Positions 7,606-15,421 of a stretch of DNA of 43,481 nucleotides are shown here, piece by piece (position 1 is the stretch's first letter; each line of letters begins with the position of its first letter). Source of the DNA: Bacillus sp. (in: firmicutes). Lineage in GTDB: Bacteria > Bacillota > Bacilli > Bacillales > Cytobacillaceae. Location of the stretch: assembly GCA_011524525.1 (NCBI GenBank), contig WTKE01000033.1, positions 1-43,481 on the forward strand, written 5' to 3'. Under the pieces are notes generated by a model, which was not told the origin of the DNA, ran no database searches, and saw nothing but the letters and a program-made list of their open reading frames with translations. A program made the translations under genes and the position numbers.

Positions 7606-8704
7606 ACCACTACAAATTAATCACACAGTCATTAAGAATCGAATCTGTCTCCCATCGATGGTCATTGGAAGTTACAGTGATGAAAGCGGGATGGTATCAG
7701 AGAAAAATATTGAGCATTATGTTAGCTTCGCTAAAGGTGGTACGGGACTAATTATTCAGGAGACTGCCAGTCCATCCACTTATGGGAAAGTAGCTGATGA
7801 CCAGTTGGGGGTATGGAGTGATGAACATATTCCTGGCTTAAAGAAAATTGCAGATGCTGTACATGCAGAGGGAACAACAATTTTAGCACAAATTTGTCAT
7901 GCGGGTGTAACTGCAATAGAAGAAGAGACATTTTGTCCAAGTGAATATAGCTGTACAAAAAACGACCGATTTCGAACGGGCACACCACTAACATTGGAAC
8001 ATATTAAAAGGATTCAGGATGATTTTGTAAATGCGGCCGTAAGGTTTTGGAAGGCTGGATACGATGGAATTGAACTGCATGGAGCCCATCGATACTTAAT
8101 CTGCCAGTTCTTTAATGCTCGAGTAAATAAAAGAACAGATGAATATGGAAAAAACCGAGCATTATTTGTAATTGAGATAATTAATCGAATTAGAGAACTT
8201 GTTCCAGAAACATTTATTATAGGAATCCGTTTAGGTGCTTTTGAACCAACTCTGGAAGATGGAATCGCCCATGCAAAAGAGCTAGAAAAGAATGGAATTG
8301 ATTATCTTAATATTTCTTATGGCTGTACAGGAGAATTTGATAGCTACGTACCTGAAGATTACCCTTTTAAGGATGTCATTTATGCTGCAGCTGAGATTAA
8401 GAAACATGTCAGTGTACCTGTTTTCGCTGTAAACGGCATTAAGACTCCGGAAATGGCGGAAGAGATTCTAAAGGTAACAGGTGTTGATGCAGTGAATATT
8501 GGAAGAAGTATGCTGGTTAATCCAAACTGGGCAAATGATGCAAAGGCAAATCAGGATACCGGTAAATGTCTTGTTTGTAGGCAGTGCATGTGGCATAACA
8601 CTCCACCGAAATGCCCTGGTAGAAAAATTCTGAAACGAAGATTAGAGCGACAGAAGGAAAATGCCAACGAAAATAAAGTGGAAAGTCAACAAAGAATCGT
8701 TTAA
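7589..8704 (+). CDS. NADH:flavin oxidoreductase, old yellow enzyme family
   Basis: The 371-residue TIM-barrel flavoprotein overlaps the end of the EIIBC gene by 17 bases, indicating translational coupling. FMN-site features include the N-terminal IKNRI segment and QICHAG. The active-site motif is HGAHRYL with H164, H167 and Y169; the usual Gly after the second His is Arg168. RTDEYGKN is the usual barrel signature. The C terminus carries C327, C330, C333 and C342 in a CLVCRQC cluster, resembling the iron-sulfur region of 2,4-dienoyl-CoA reductase-type members but with different spacing and without their extra NAD(P)H domain. It probably reduces or oxidises an intermediate of the imported substrate. 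Confidence 0.85.
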   Translation: MSLLFEPLQINHTVIKNRICLPSMVIGSYSDESGMVSEKNIEHYVSFAKGGTGLIIQETASPSTYGKVADDQLGVWSDEHIPGLKKIADAVHAEGTTILAQICHAGVTAIEEETFCPSEYSCTKNDRFRTGTPLTLEHIKRIQDDFVNAAVRFWKAGYDGIELHGAHRYLICQFFNARVNKRTDEYGKNRALFVIEIINRIRELVPETFIIGIRLGAFEPTLEDGIAHAKELEKNGIDYLNISYGCTGEFDSYVPEDYPFKDVIYAAAEIKKHVSVPVFAVNGIKTPEMAEEILKVTGVDAVNIGRSMLVNPNWANDAKANQDTGKCLVCRQCMWHNTPPKCPGRKILKRRLERQKENANENKVESQQRIV

Positions 8705-8727
8705 TGACTTTTGAGATTGGAGCATAA

Positions 8728-9666
8728 ATGAAGAATGATAAACGATCAATCCTATGGTTATCAATTGCGATCATCAGCTTTAGTTCCTTTGAAGTAGTAA
8801 GTAAGACAGTAATTGGTTATATAGACGCAACGCAGCTAACATTCATCAGGTTTTTAACAGGCGGCCTTTTTTTACTTCCATTTGCGATCGTGGAGTTAAA
8901 AAAGAGAAATCAAAATATATCTGGAAAAGATTACCTCTCTATGATTGCATTAGGAATTTTGAATGTAGCGATTAGTATGAACATGATTCAAATTGGTTAT
9001 CAGTACACAAATGCTAACCTGTCAGCAGTTATTATTAGTGCCAATCCCATTTTCGTGGCACTAATTTCTTCCTTCATATTAAAAGAACATCTATCTATTA
9101 AAAAGATGACTGGTTTGACGATTGGAATTATAGGTGTCCTTGTTGCCCTAGGTGGTACAGGAAACCTATCACATCCACAAATCATTGCAGGAATTGCTTT
9201 GCAGGTAGTTGGGATGATTGCCTTTAGTTTTTATACGGTTTTCGGGAAAAAAACATCGCAAAAACTAGGTAGTTCTGCAATGACAGCTTTTACGGACTTA
9301 TTTGGAGCACTAGCCATTTTACCGGTAGTCTATTGGAAGGGACTGGATCCATTTTCGTTTGATTTAGAACCTATCTGGTTACAAATGATTTATATTTGTA
9401 TCGTAAATACAGGGATTGCTTTTTACCTCTATTTTAAAGCGCTAGAGTCATTGGATACGAGTCTAGGTGCCATGTCATTTTTGATTAAACCTTTGCTTGC
9501 GAGTATCATAGCTGCATTATTTTTAGGAGAAACCCTTACGATTCAGCTATTATTTGGAATCCTTTTTGTATCAGTGGGAATATACATTGTATTGCTGTCA
9601 ACTAAAGGAAAAAAGAACTATAAAAATATTGGAGCAAAACCGAAAGTTAAGTCTAGTACATTATAA
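8728..9666 (+). CDS. EamA/DMT family transporter
   Basis: The 312-residue protein has ten predicted membrane helices in two EamA repeats (about 8-140 and 150-290), the usual drug/metabolite transporter layout. SFSSFEVVSK near the N terminus, NLSAVIISANPIF and GAMSFLIKPLLASI are characteristic of the two repeats. The basic C-terminal tail faces the cytoplasm. ATG 8728 has TTGGAG at 8717-8722. It lies between the oxidoreductase and EIIA genes of the PTS transcript. It most likely exports a product or analogue generated by the cluster; direction and substrate are not visible. Confidence 0.85.
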   Translation: MKNDKRSILWLSIAIISFSSFEVVSKTVIGYIDATQLTFIRFLTGGLFLLPFAIVELKKRNQNISGKDYLSMIALGILNVAISMNMIQIGYQYTNANLSAVIISANPIFVALISSFILKEHLSIKKMTGLTIGIIGVLVALGGTGNLSHPQIIAGIALQVVGMIAFSFYTVFGKKTSQKLGSSAMTAFTDLFGALAILPVVYWKGLDPFSFDLEPIWLQMIYICIVNTGIAFYLYFKALESLDTSLGAMSFLIKPLLASIIAALFLGETLTIQLLFGILFVSVGIYIVLLSTKGKKNYKNIGAKPKVKSSTL

Positions 9667-9683
9667 AAATAGGGGTGGTTGCT

Positions 9684-10199
9684 ATTTTAAAAAGAATGTT
9701 TGGATTAAAAACGGAAGCACATTCTGTTATGGAATTACAAGAAACAAACATATTCGTAGCTCCTTTACAAGGAAATTTGTTACCCTTAGCAGCTGTTCCA
9801 GACGAAGTATTTTCAAAAAAGATGCTTGGTGATGGATTTGCTATTGATCCATCAAGTGGAGAGGTGGTATCTCCAATTAGCGGAGAGGTTGCTACCTTAT
9901 TTCCTACAAAACATGCAATAGGAATCATAGATGCTACAGGAAGAGAAGTATTGATTCACTTCGGGATTGATTCTGTTCATTTACAAGGGAATGGATTCAA
10001 GTCACTGGTGAAACAAGGTGAAAAAGTTACAGCAGGACAGAAAATATTAAAAGTTGATTTGGAGTTGGTCAGAAGTAAGGCATTGTCCATTATAACTCCG
10101 ATTGTATTTACCAATTTAAAAGAGGGGCAATCCGTTTCCATACAAACCAGTGAAAATGTCCGACTAGGTCAGAAGATTAATTTAGAAATAACCGAATAA
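9684..10199 (+). CDS. PTS EIIA, glucose family, stand-alone
   Basis: The protein is a Crr-like EIIA of about 171 residues. The HxxGI histidine lies in TKHAIGII (H77) and the phospho-accepting histidine in EVLIHFGIDSV (H92). It should pass phosphate from HPr to the EIIB domain of the PTS protein encoded at 6205. The start is uncertain. The SD-like AGGGGTGG at 9671-9678 runs into the GTG at 9675, making that start unlikely. An ATT at 9684 sits five bases after the SD and would give ILKRMFGLK, matching the usual EIIA N terminus. ATG 9696 has no SD. It is the last gene of the cluster, followed by a strong terminator. Confidence 0.88.
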   Translation: MLKRMFGLKTEAHSVMELQETNIFVAPLQGNLLPLAAVPDEVFSKKMLGDGFAIDPSSGEVVSPISGEVATLFPTKHAIGIIDATGREVLIHFGIDSVHLQGNGFKSLVKQGEKVTAGQKILKVDLELVRSKALSIITPIVFTNLKEGQSVSIQTSENVRLGQKINLEITE

Positions 10200-10210
10200 T
10201 TTGAGTAATG

Positions 10211-10244
10211 ATCCTATTAATATCATAAATTAATAGGATTTTTT
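10211..10244 (+). terminator. Intrinsic terminator after the EIIA gene
   Basis: ATCCTATTAAT (10211-10221) and ATTAATAGGAT (10229-10239) form a perfect 11-bp stem with a 7-base loop and a T tract to 10244. It closes the PTS transcript. Confidence 0.9.
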
Positions 10245-10494
10245 AATGGTTATGAACGTTTATGTTTTTTTTTCTTGATTATGAGTCCAAATGCGGGGTT
10301 GATTCGGACAGCAACAGCATTCTGAGTGGGGCTCTAGTTACCCGCCCGCATATCTTCCTTTCTACACTATCGGTAACAATGGGAATGGCTCACATTATGT
10401 GCCTTATTTTTACTAACTTGGACAAGCGCCGATGCAAACTTTCTCTCATGTTCATATATCTGTAAAAGAATGATTATGATAGGAGGGAATCGAA

Positions 10495-11807
10495 TTGTTC
10501 GGGTATTCAATGGTTCAAATGGTAAGAGCCCATGCGGATAAACTAGAGCGTCCGTTAAGGGAACAAATATTAAACTTGTATAAACCCTTTAAGTGGACGC
10601 CTTGCTTTTTGCATAATATGTTCGAAGGGATGTTAAAAAGAAGTAAAAAGTTCTCGGTGATTATTGAATTTGAAGAGGGATGTTTTGACACTGGTTGTAA
10701 AGCAGTAGATGAAGTGATGAATCATCATATGATGAATAAAATTAAGAGTCATTTTCCTAGAGTTTCCTGCTGTAGTGCTGACATAACGCCAAGTGGATTA
10801 GAAGAAATGCTCACTAGTTGTCATCACATTAAAAGAGTGTACCTTAATAGTGAGGTAAAGGCTTTTCTAAATGTAGCAGTACCCTCAGCAAAAGCACAAA
10901 ATATTGTTAGAAACGGCACAAGATTAACAGGTAACGGTGTGAAAATTGCTATCATAGATACAGGCATCTATCCACATCCAGATCTTTCAGGGAGAATTAC
11001 GGATTTTGTCGACTTTATCAATAATCGAACAGAAGCGTACGACGATAACGGTCATGGTACGCACTGTGCTGGAGATGCTGCTTCTGCTTCTGTCAATTAT
11101 GCAGGGCCTGCTCCGGGAGCAAACTTGGTGGGAGTAAAGGTACTTGATAAAATGGGGTCAGGTTCACTTGAAACAGTAATGCAGGGAGTGGAATGGTGTA
11201 TTCAATATAACGAAAATAACCCAAATAATAAGATTGATATTATCAGTATGTCGTTAGGAAGTACAGCGCAAAACTACCGTACTGAAGATGATGATCCAAT
11301 GGTTAAAATCGTAGAGGAAGCGTGGGCTTCTGGAATCGTTGTTTGTGTAGCGGCAGGGAATGAAGGGCCAGAAAAAAGTACGATTGCTAGCCTGGAATAA
11401 GTGATAAAGTCATAACGGTAGGTGCGCTTGATGATCGGAATACTGTAGAGAGAAGCGACGATGATGTTGCGAGCTTCTCCAGTCGTGGACCAACCATCTA
11501 TGGTGGAGTAAAACCAGATATTTTGGCACCTGGAGTTAATATCGTTTCACTGCGATCGCCAAATTCCTATTTAGATAAATTGCAAAAAAGCAGTCGAGTA
11601 GAAAATGACTATACTACTTTATCGGGTACTTCGATGGCGACGCCCATTTGTGCAGGGGTTGTTGCGTTAATGAAAGAAGCAAATCCAAATCTAACACCTG
11701 ATAAAATAAAAGAATTATTAATGACTAACACAGATGTTTGGCGAGATCGAGATAAGAATGTTTTTGGTTCCGGTTATATTAATGCAGAAAGATCTGTTCC
11801 AAATTAA
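10495..11807 (+). pseudogene. aprX: AprX-like subtilisin-family (S8) serine protease, frameshifted
   Basis: The reading starts at TTG 10495 (AGGAGGG at 10481-10487) and resembles Bacillus AprX from MFGYSMVQMVRAHADK onward. The S8 catalytic Asp is D155 (AIIDTG) and His is H187 (NGHGTH); the oxyanion Asn is N289 (AAGNEGP). Just after TIAS the frame hits TAA at 11398-11400. Inserting one C at AGCC (11389-11392) restores AGCCCTGGA, giving TIASPGI, and the frame then runs to 11807. That second part contains the nucleophile region LSGTSMATP. The restored length is 437 residues, as expected for AprX. All catalytic residues survive, so this is a recent mutation or a sequencing error. Confidence 0.9.
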
Positions 11808-12156
11808 TGGTCGATAAATAGCTGCTGATTCCCGTGTCTAGGATCAATAGTATCAGGTTAAGCATCCATGTTGATAAATAGAGGAAAAAATTCCGCTTAT
11901 ATAATAATTTTTATTAAAAATTGGTTAAATAGACGGAGAAATTCCGTCTATTGACTCTAAAAATTCAAAAATGAGAGAGTTTGCATTGCATTACCGGAAA
12001 ATCTCCCCTTATTCACCCCGAAACGGCCCTTCACTCTGCAACTAACCGGAAAACCTCCGCTTATTTCTTTTAGGCTTTGTATTTCTAACAAAGGAAAGCC
12101 CCACTTCCGTCAGTGGAGCTTTTTTGTATTAAAAGATATTCAACCAAAAAATATAA
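11808..12156. other. Intergenic region holding four palindromic repeat units
   Basis: No gene is seen. Four related units carry a GGA-A/T-rich-CCG-TTAT core: 11876-11900, 11926-11952, 11992-12012 and 12043-12064. The second is a perfect 10-bp palindrome (AATAGACGGA at 11928-11937, TCCGTCTATT at 11943-11952). They look like copies of a small dispersed intergenic repeat. A terminator follows at 12095-12126. Confidence 0.6.
12095..12126 (+). terminator. Intrinsic terminator before the ykuNOP promoter
   Basis: AAAGCCCCACT (12095-12105) pairs with AGTGGAGCTTT (12112-12122) with one mismatch, followed by a T tract. It isolates the ykuNOP unit from upstream transcription. Confidence 0.8.
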
Positions 12157-12215
12157 TTGACATTGAGAATCATTATCGATTATATTAAATACATTAATAA
12201 TGATAATCATTTTCA
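12157..12215 (+). promoter_or_regulatory. Sigma-A promoter with two Fur boxes
   Basis: TTGACA at 12157-12162 and TATATT at 12181-12186 are 18 bases apart. Two sites match the 7-1-7 Fur motif TGATAATNATTATCA: TGAGAATCATTATCG at 12164-12178 (13 of 15), inside the spacer, and TGATAATCATTTTCA at 12201-12215 (14 of 15), downstream of the -10. Fur bound here would block polymerase, so the operon should be induced by iron starvation. Confidence 0.9.
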
Positions 12216-12232
12216 ATTACAGGAGGAGAACA

Positions 12233-12700
12233 GTGAAAATATGTATTGGCTTTGTAAGTATGTCCGGTAATACAGAGGATATGGCGAATATTTTGAAAGA
12301 AACTCTTCTTGAATGTGGATGTGAGGTAGATCTACAAGATTTAGAAACAGTAGATATACCTTCTTTAAAAAGCTACGATTGTATCTTCTTTGGTGCATAC
12401 ACCTGGGGAGATGGGGATCTGCCGTATGAGGTTGAAGAGTTTTTCGACGAACTTAAAAACCTACGTTTAAATGGAATAAAGGCTGCTTGTTTCGGCTCAG
12501 GTGATACACTCTATCCTAAGTTTTGTATGGCAGTGGATATTATGGCATCAACACTTAAGGAAATGGGTTGTGATGTATTTGACGAAAAATTAAAGATAGA
12601 ACTAAGTCCTGAAACAGATGAGGAAGTAGAAGAATGCAGACAATTTGCGAAGTCATTTTATCAGTGGGCTAATAAGGGGGAGAAGCTTACATATGTTTGA
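12233..12700 (+). CDS. ykuN: Flavodoxin, YkuN-like
   Basis: The 155-residue protein is a short-chain flavodoxin. The FMN phosphate loop is SMSGNTED near residue 9, and the isoalloxazine loops are AYTWGDGDLPYE and GSGDTLYPKFC. Flavodoxins replace ferredoxin as low-potential electron carriers when iron is scarce; in B. subtilis YkuN and YkuP are known to support flavoenzymes and P450s. GTG 12233 is chosen because AGGAGGA at 12221-12227 precedes it. It is the first gene of a three-gene operon identical in order to B. subtilis ykuNOP and sits behind two Fur boxes. Its end overlaps the next gene by eight bases. Confidence 0.93.
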   Translation: MKICIGFVSMSGNTEDMANILKETLLECGCEVDLQDLETVDIPSLKSYDCIFFGAYTWGDGDLPYEVEEFFDELKNLRLNGIKAACFGSGDTLYPKFCMAVDIMASTLKEMGCDVFDEKLKIELSPETDEEVEECRQFAKSFYQWANKGEKLTYV

Positions 12701-13580
12701 AAAAGGGTCTACAGCAGTGCTGTCCACTGCTAGCTTACCGTTCATTGTGGCTGTGAAAAATACGGGTCTTTACTCCTTTGAAAAAGGTGAATGGTTCTTG
12801 CAGTATCCCCTTTCACACAGTATTTATAAGCTAGTATGTATTTCTCCATATATATTTGGAATAGGGGAAAATGGGCTAATCGTTCGATATAACCCTTATA
12901 ACAATAAATGGACACATACATTCTTTCCAACTCCTCAACGACTTTGGGACATCACAGGGAATGAGTCAGGTCTTATTATTACCCATGTAGGAAGTAAGCT
13001 TTATATTTCATATAACTTCGGGTCTAGCTGGTCTTGTTTACATCCTTTTAAAGAATTGTCCAATAAACCCTTTATCCGGTCCCTATTTTTATATAAAAAT
13101 CACTTATATATTGGTACTCAAATTAATAAAGAATCAGGTGGTTTGTGGAGTTTTTCTTTGGAGACTGGTGAATTAACTCATGTAAAAAAAGAAGCAAATT
13201 CAATGATTTCTTCTATTTATATTGATTGTGATGATTGCATGTTTCTTGCAAAAGGAAATGCCAGATCTAGAGAGGGATCTATACAGATGAGATCACTTCG
13301 TGCATCTAGATGGAGAACCTTTGAACCATCCATCTCGGAGAAGGCATTTCTAGATGTGTTTAATGTAGGAAAGAACTTATATGCAACCACAAGTAAGGGT
13401 GAATCCGGTTTTTCTAGAATTTATGAAATCAACAAACAGAGTCAAATGTTATTTCCCATAGAAACAATCGAGGGGCATGGCTTTAGGGGAGCTGGCTTTA
13501 AGGATGAATTGTTTATTAGTTCTCCTATTGAAAGCAAGTGGATTGATCGAAGCTATGAAATAACAAAACACGTACACTAG
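12693..13580 (+). CDS. ykuO: YkuO-like protein of unknown function
   Basis: The 295-residue protein lies between two flavodoxin genes, the position of ykuO in B. subtilis, and this synteny is the main reason for the name. The sequence is rich in repeated short beta-strand patterns separated by aromatic and Gly/Asn turns, such as GLYSFEKGEW, GIGENGLIVRY and GGLWSFSLETGEL, suggesting a beta-propeller or kelch-like fold. No signal peptide, metal motif or catalytic motif is seen. ATG 12693 overlaps the ykuN stop; AAGGGGG upstream at 12674-12680 supports it. A role tied to flavodoxin use under iron starvation follows from context only. Confidence 0.75.
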   Translation: MFEKGSTAVLSTASLPFIVAVKNTGLYSFEKGEWFLQYPLSHSIYKLVCISPYIFGIGENGLIVRYNPYNNKWTHTFFPTPQRLWDITGNESGLIITHVGSKLYISYNFGSSWSCLHPFKELSNKPFIRSLFLYKNHLYIGTQINKESGGLWSFSLETGELTHVKKEANSMISSIYIDCDDCMFLAKGNARSREGSIQMRSLRASRWRTFEPSISEKAFLDVFNVGKNLYATTSKGESGFSRIYEINKQSQMLFPIETIEGHGFRGAGFKDELFISSPIESKWIDRSYEITKHVH

Positions 13581-13591
13581 GAGAGATGATC

Positions 13592-14041
13592 ATGAAAATT
13601 GGTGTCATTTACGCAAGTATGTCAGGGAATACAGAAGCCATTGCAGATTTATTAGACGAACAACTTAAAAAGCATAACCATGATGTAGATCTCAAGGATA
13701 TGCTAAGCTTACCTGCTAGTGATTTCTTGAATTATGATCTTATCTTTATCGGAATGTATACTTGGGGGGATGGAGATTACCCGGATGAATGTCTAGATAT
13801 AATAGAAGAAATGGAACAATTAGACTTAAAAGAGAAGCCATTTGCCTTATTCGGATCAGGAGACACCTCTTATCCTGAATTCTGCGGTGCCTTAGATAAA
13901 CTTAAGGAATTAATTCAACATCAGAACGGCGTATGCTTAGGAGAACCATTAAGAATTGAATTTAATCCAAGTAAAGCAGATGAAGAAGAGATCAATCAGT
14001 TTGTCATGCAAGCTTTGTCTGTTTTTGAAAAAAGTAAGTAA
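13592..14041 (+). CDS. ykuP: Flavodoxin, YkuP-like
   Basis: The 149-residue short-chain flavodoxin is clearly related to the product of the first gene of the operon. It carries SMSGNTEAI in the FMN phosphate loop, MYTWGDGDYPDE and GSGDTSYPEFC. ATG 13592 is chosen over ATG 13586 because AGGAGA at 13579-13584 is seven bases upstream; the SD overlaps the ykuO stop. The two flavodoxins differ mainly in surface charge and C terminus, so they may serve different partners. A terminator follows directly. Confidence 0.93.
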   Translation: MKIGVIYASMSGNTEAIADLLDEQLKKHNHDVDLKDMLSLPASDFLNYDLIFIGMYTWGDGDYPDECLDIIEEMEQLDLKEKPFALFGSGDTSYPEFCGALDKLKELIQHQNGVCLGEPLRIEFNPSKADEEEINQFVMQALSVFEKSK

Positions 14042-14047
14042 ATGTGC

Positions 14048-14085
14048 AAAAGAGTGGGTCTGGGTCAACCAGATCCACTCTTTTT
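14048..14085 (+). terminator. Intrinsic terminator of ykuNOP
   Basis: AAAAGAGTGGGTCTGG (14048-14063) pairs with CCAGATCCACTCTTTT (14069-14084) with one G-U pair, followed by a T tract. Confidence 0.92.
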
Positions 14086-14130
14086 GTACTATAGAATAAA
14101 AAAGTGCAGACGATACCAAAACAATGCTAG

Positions 14131-14168
14131 TGTTAACGCTTACATAACAATCTTCGACTTTTTATAAT
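14131..14168 (+). promoter_or_regulatory. cre (CcpA) site overlapping the promoter of the sugar ABC operon
   Basis: TGTTAACGCTTACA at 14131-14144 matches the catabolite-responsive element TGWAARCGYTWWCA except at one position. A -10 box TATAAT lies at 14163-14168. With a 17-base spacer the -35 (TTACAT, 14140-14145) overlaps the cre, so CcpA binding would repress the operon when preferred sugars are present. Confidence 0.7.
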
Positions 14169-14210
14169 TAACTTGTAACCAAATGAGACAAATATTAAGG
14201 GGGAAACAAG

Positions 14211-15332
14211 ATGAGAAAGTTTCTGAAAACGATTTCTTTAATGCTAGCTTTTATGTTAGTCGCAGGTATGCTAGCCGCGTGTAACAGCGAAAGCAGTGGT
14301 GGTGGAAGCAGCAGTAGCAAAGTAAGTGTAGGAATCGTATTACCAACTAAAGATGAACCAAGATGGGTTCAAGATGAACAAAGATTCAAGGATGCTCTAT
14401 CAGGTTCTGAATATACAACAGAGATTCTTTTTAGCCAAGGTTCTTCTGCTAAGGAAAAAGAAAATGTAGAAACATTATTAAACAAGGGGATTGAAGTACT
14501 AATCATTAGCCCTCAAGATGGTGATGCAGCAGCGGCTGCTGTTGAAGCTGCGAAGAAGGACGGAGTTACCGTTATTGCTTACGACCGTTTAATTACAAAC
14601 ACAGATGCAGTAGATTACTATGTAACATTTGATAGTCTTGCTGTAGGTGCGGCTCAAGGTCAATACTTAATTGATTCTGCAGAAGGTTCAAATGTTCCAT
14701 TGTACTTATATGCAGGTGCTGCTTCTGATAACAACGCTTTCTTGTTTTTTGAAGGAGCTTGGAGTGTTCTTCAACCGAAGATTGCTGATGGAACATTTAC
14801 CATTGCAAATTCAAGTGAAGCTGAGAAGTTAAAGGATAAAGCGGAATTAACTCGTGATGAAATGAGTAAAATTCTAGGCCAAGTAACAACAAACTGGGAT
14901 CCAAATGAAGCGAAAAATAAAGCTCAAACACACCTAACAGCTGTTGGTGCAGATATGAAGGGTGATGTAGCAATTCTTGCACCAAATGATGGCACAGCTC
15001 GCTCTATTGCAGACGTATTCTCTTCTGACGGAGAAGTTACTAGCTTTGTAGTAACTGGGCAAGACGCTGAAAAAGCATCTATTCAATATGTAATCGATGG
15101 CAAACAATCCATGACTGTATTCAAAGATGTTCGTACTCTTGTTACGGATGCAATGGGAATGGCAGTTGATATCCTCGATGGAAAGACACCTGAAACGACA
15201 GGTAGCTATGATAACGGAGAAGTAGATGTAAAAGCGAAACAAACAGATGTTATCGTTGTTGACGAGGAAAACGTAAAGGCTGAATTAATTGACTCAGGTT
15301 ACTACGAAGCCAGCGAATTTACTGGACTTTAA
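14211..15332 (+). CDS. Sugar ABC transporter substrate-binding lipoprotein, ChvE/XylF superfamily
   Basis: The 373-residue protein has a lipoprotein signal ending LAAC, giving lipidated C24, then a Gly/Ser linker. The mature part is a type I periplasmic binding protein that starts VGIVLPTKDEPRW, with the domain-crossing segment AYDRLI and the second-lobe segment VTGQDAE. It most resembles ChvE-type multiple-sugar binders (the GguAB partner). The ATPase and permease genes follow immediately, and a stem-loop separates it from them, as is common for highly expressed binding proteins. Candidate ligands are xylose, arabinose, galactose or glucose; adjacency to XylF-like genes favours pentose. Confidence 0.88.
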   Translation: MRKFLKTISLMLAFMLVAGMLAACNSESSGGGSSSSKVSVGIVLPTKDEPRWVQDEQRFKDALSGSEYTTEILFSQGSSAKEKENVETLLNKGIEVLIISPQDGDAAAAAVEAAKKDGVTVIAYDRLITNTDAVDYYVTFDSLAVGAAQGQYLIDSAEGSNVPLYLYAGAASDNNAFLFFEGAWSVLQPKIADGTFTIANSSEAEKLKDKAELTRDEMSKILGQVTTNWDPNEAKNKAQTHLTAVGADMKGDVAILAPNDGTARSIADVFSSDGEVTSFVVTGQDAEKASIQYVIDGKQSMTVFKDVRTLVTDAMGMAVDILDGKTPETTGSYDNGEVDVKAKQTDVIVVDEENVKAELIDSGYYEASEFTGL

Positions 15333-15351
15333 AATATAAACAGAGTTTGTG

Positions 15352-15385
15352 CGAAATAGTGGTAGAGTGGTCTATCACTATTTCG
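15352..15385 (+). other. Intercistronic stem-loop after the binding-protein gene
   Basis: CGAAATAGTGGTAGA (15352-15366) pairs with TCTATCACTATTTCG (15371-15385) with one G-U pair and a GTGG loop. No T tract follows, so it is probably an mRNA-stabilising or partially attenuating hairpin giving more binding protein than ATPase and permease. Confidence 0.75.
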
Positions 15386-15421
15386 TAATTGTAACAGTTG
15401 TCTTGTAGAGGGGGCTTACAA

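Noticed and set aside
10262-10465. 67-residue plus-strand ORF upstream of the aprX-like gene
   Set aside because: It starts in a T tract, has no SD and no protein-like pattern. The region looks like leader or intergenic sequence, for which I have no firm function.
14593-15242. Minus-strand ORFs inside the binding-protein gene
   Set aside because: They are shadows of a clear lipoprotein gene, lack SDs and have biased composition (Leu/His-rich).
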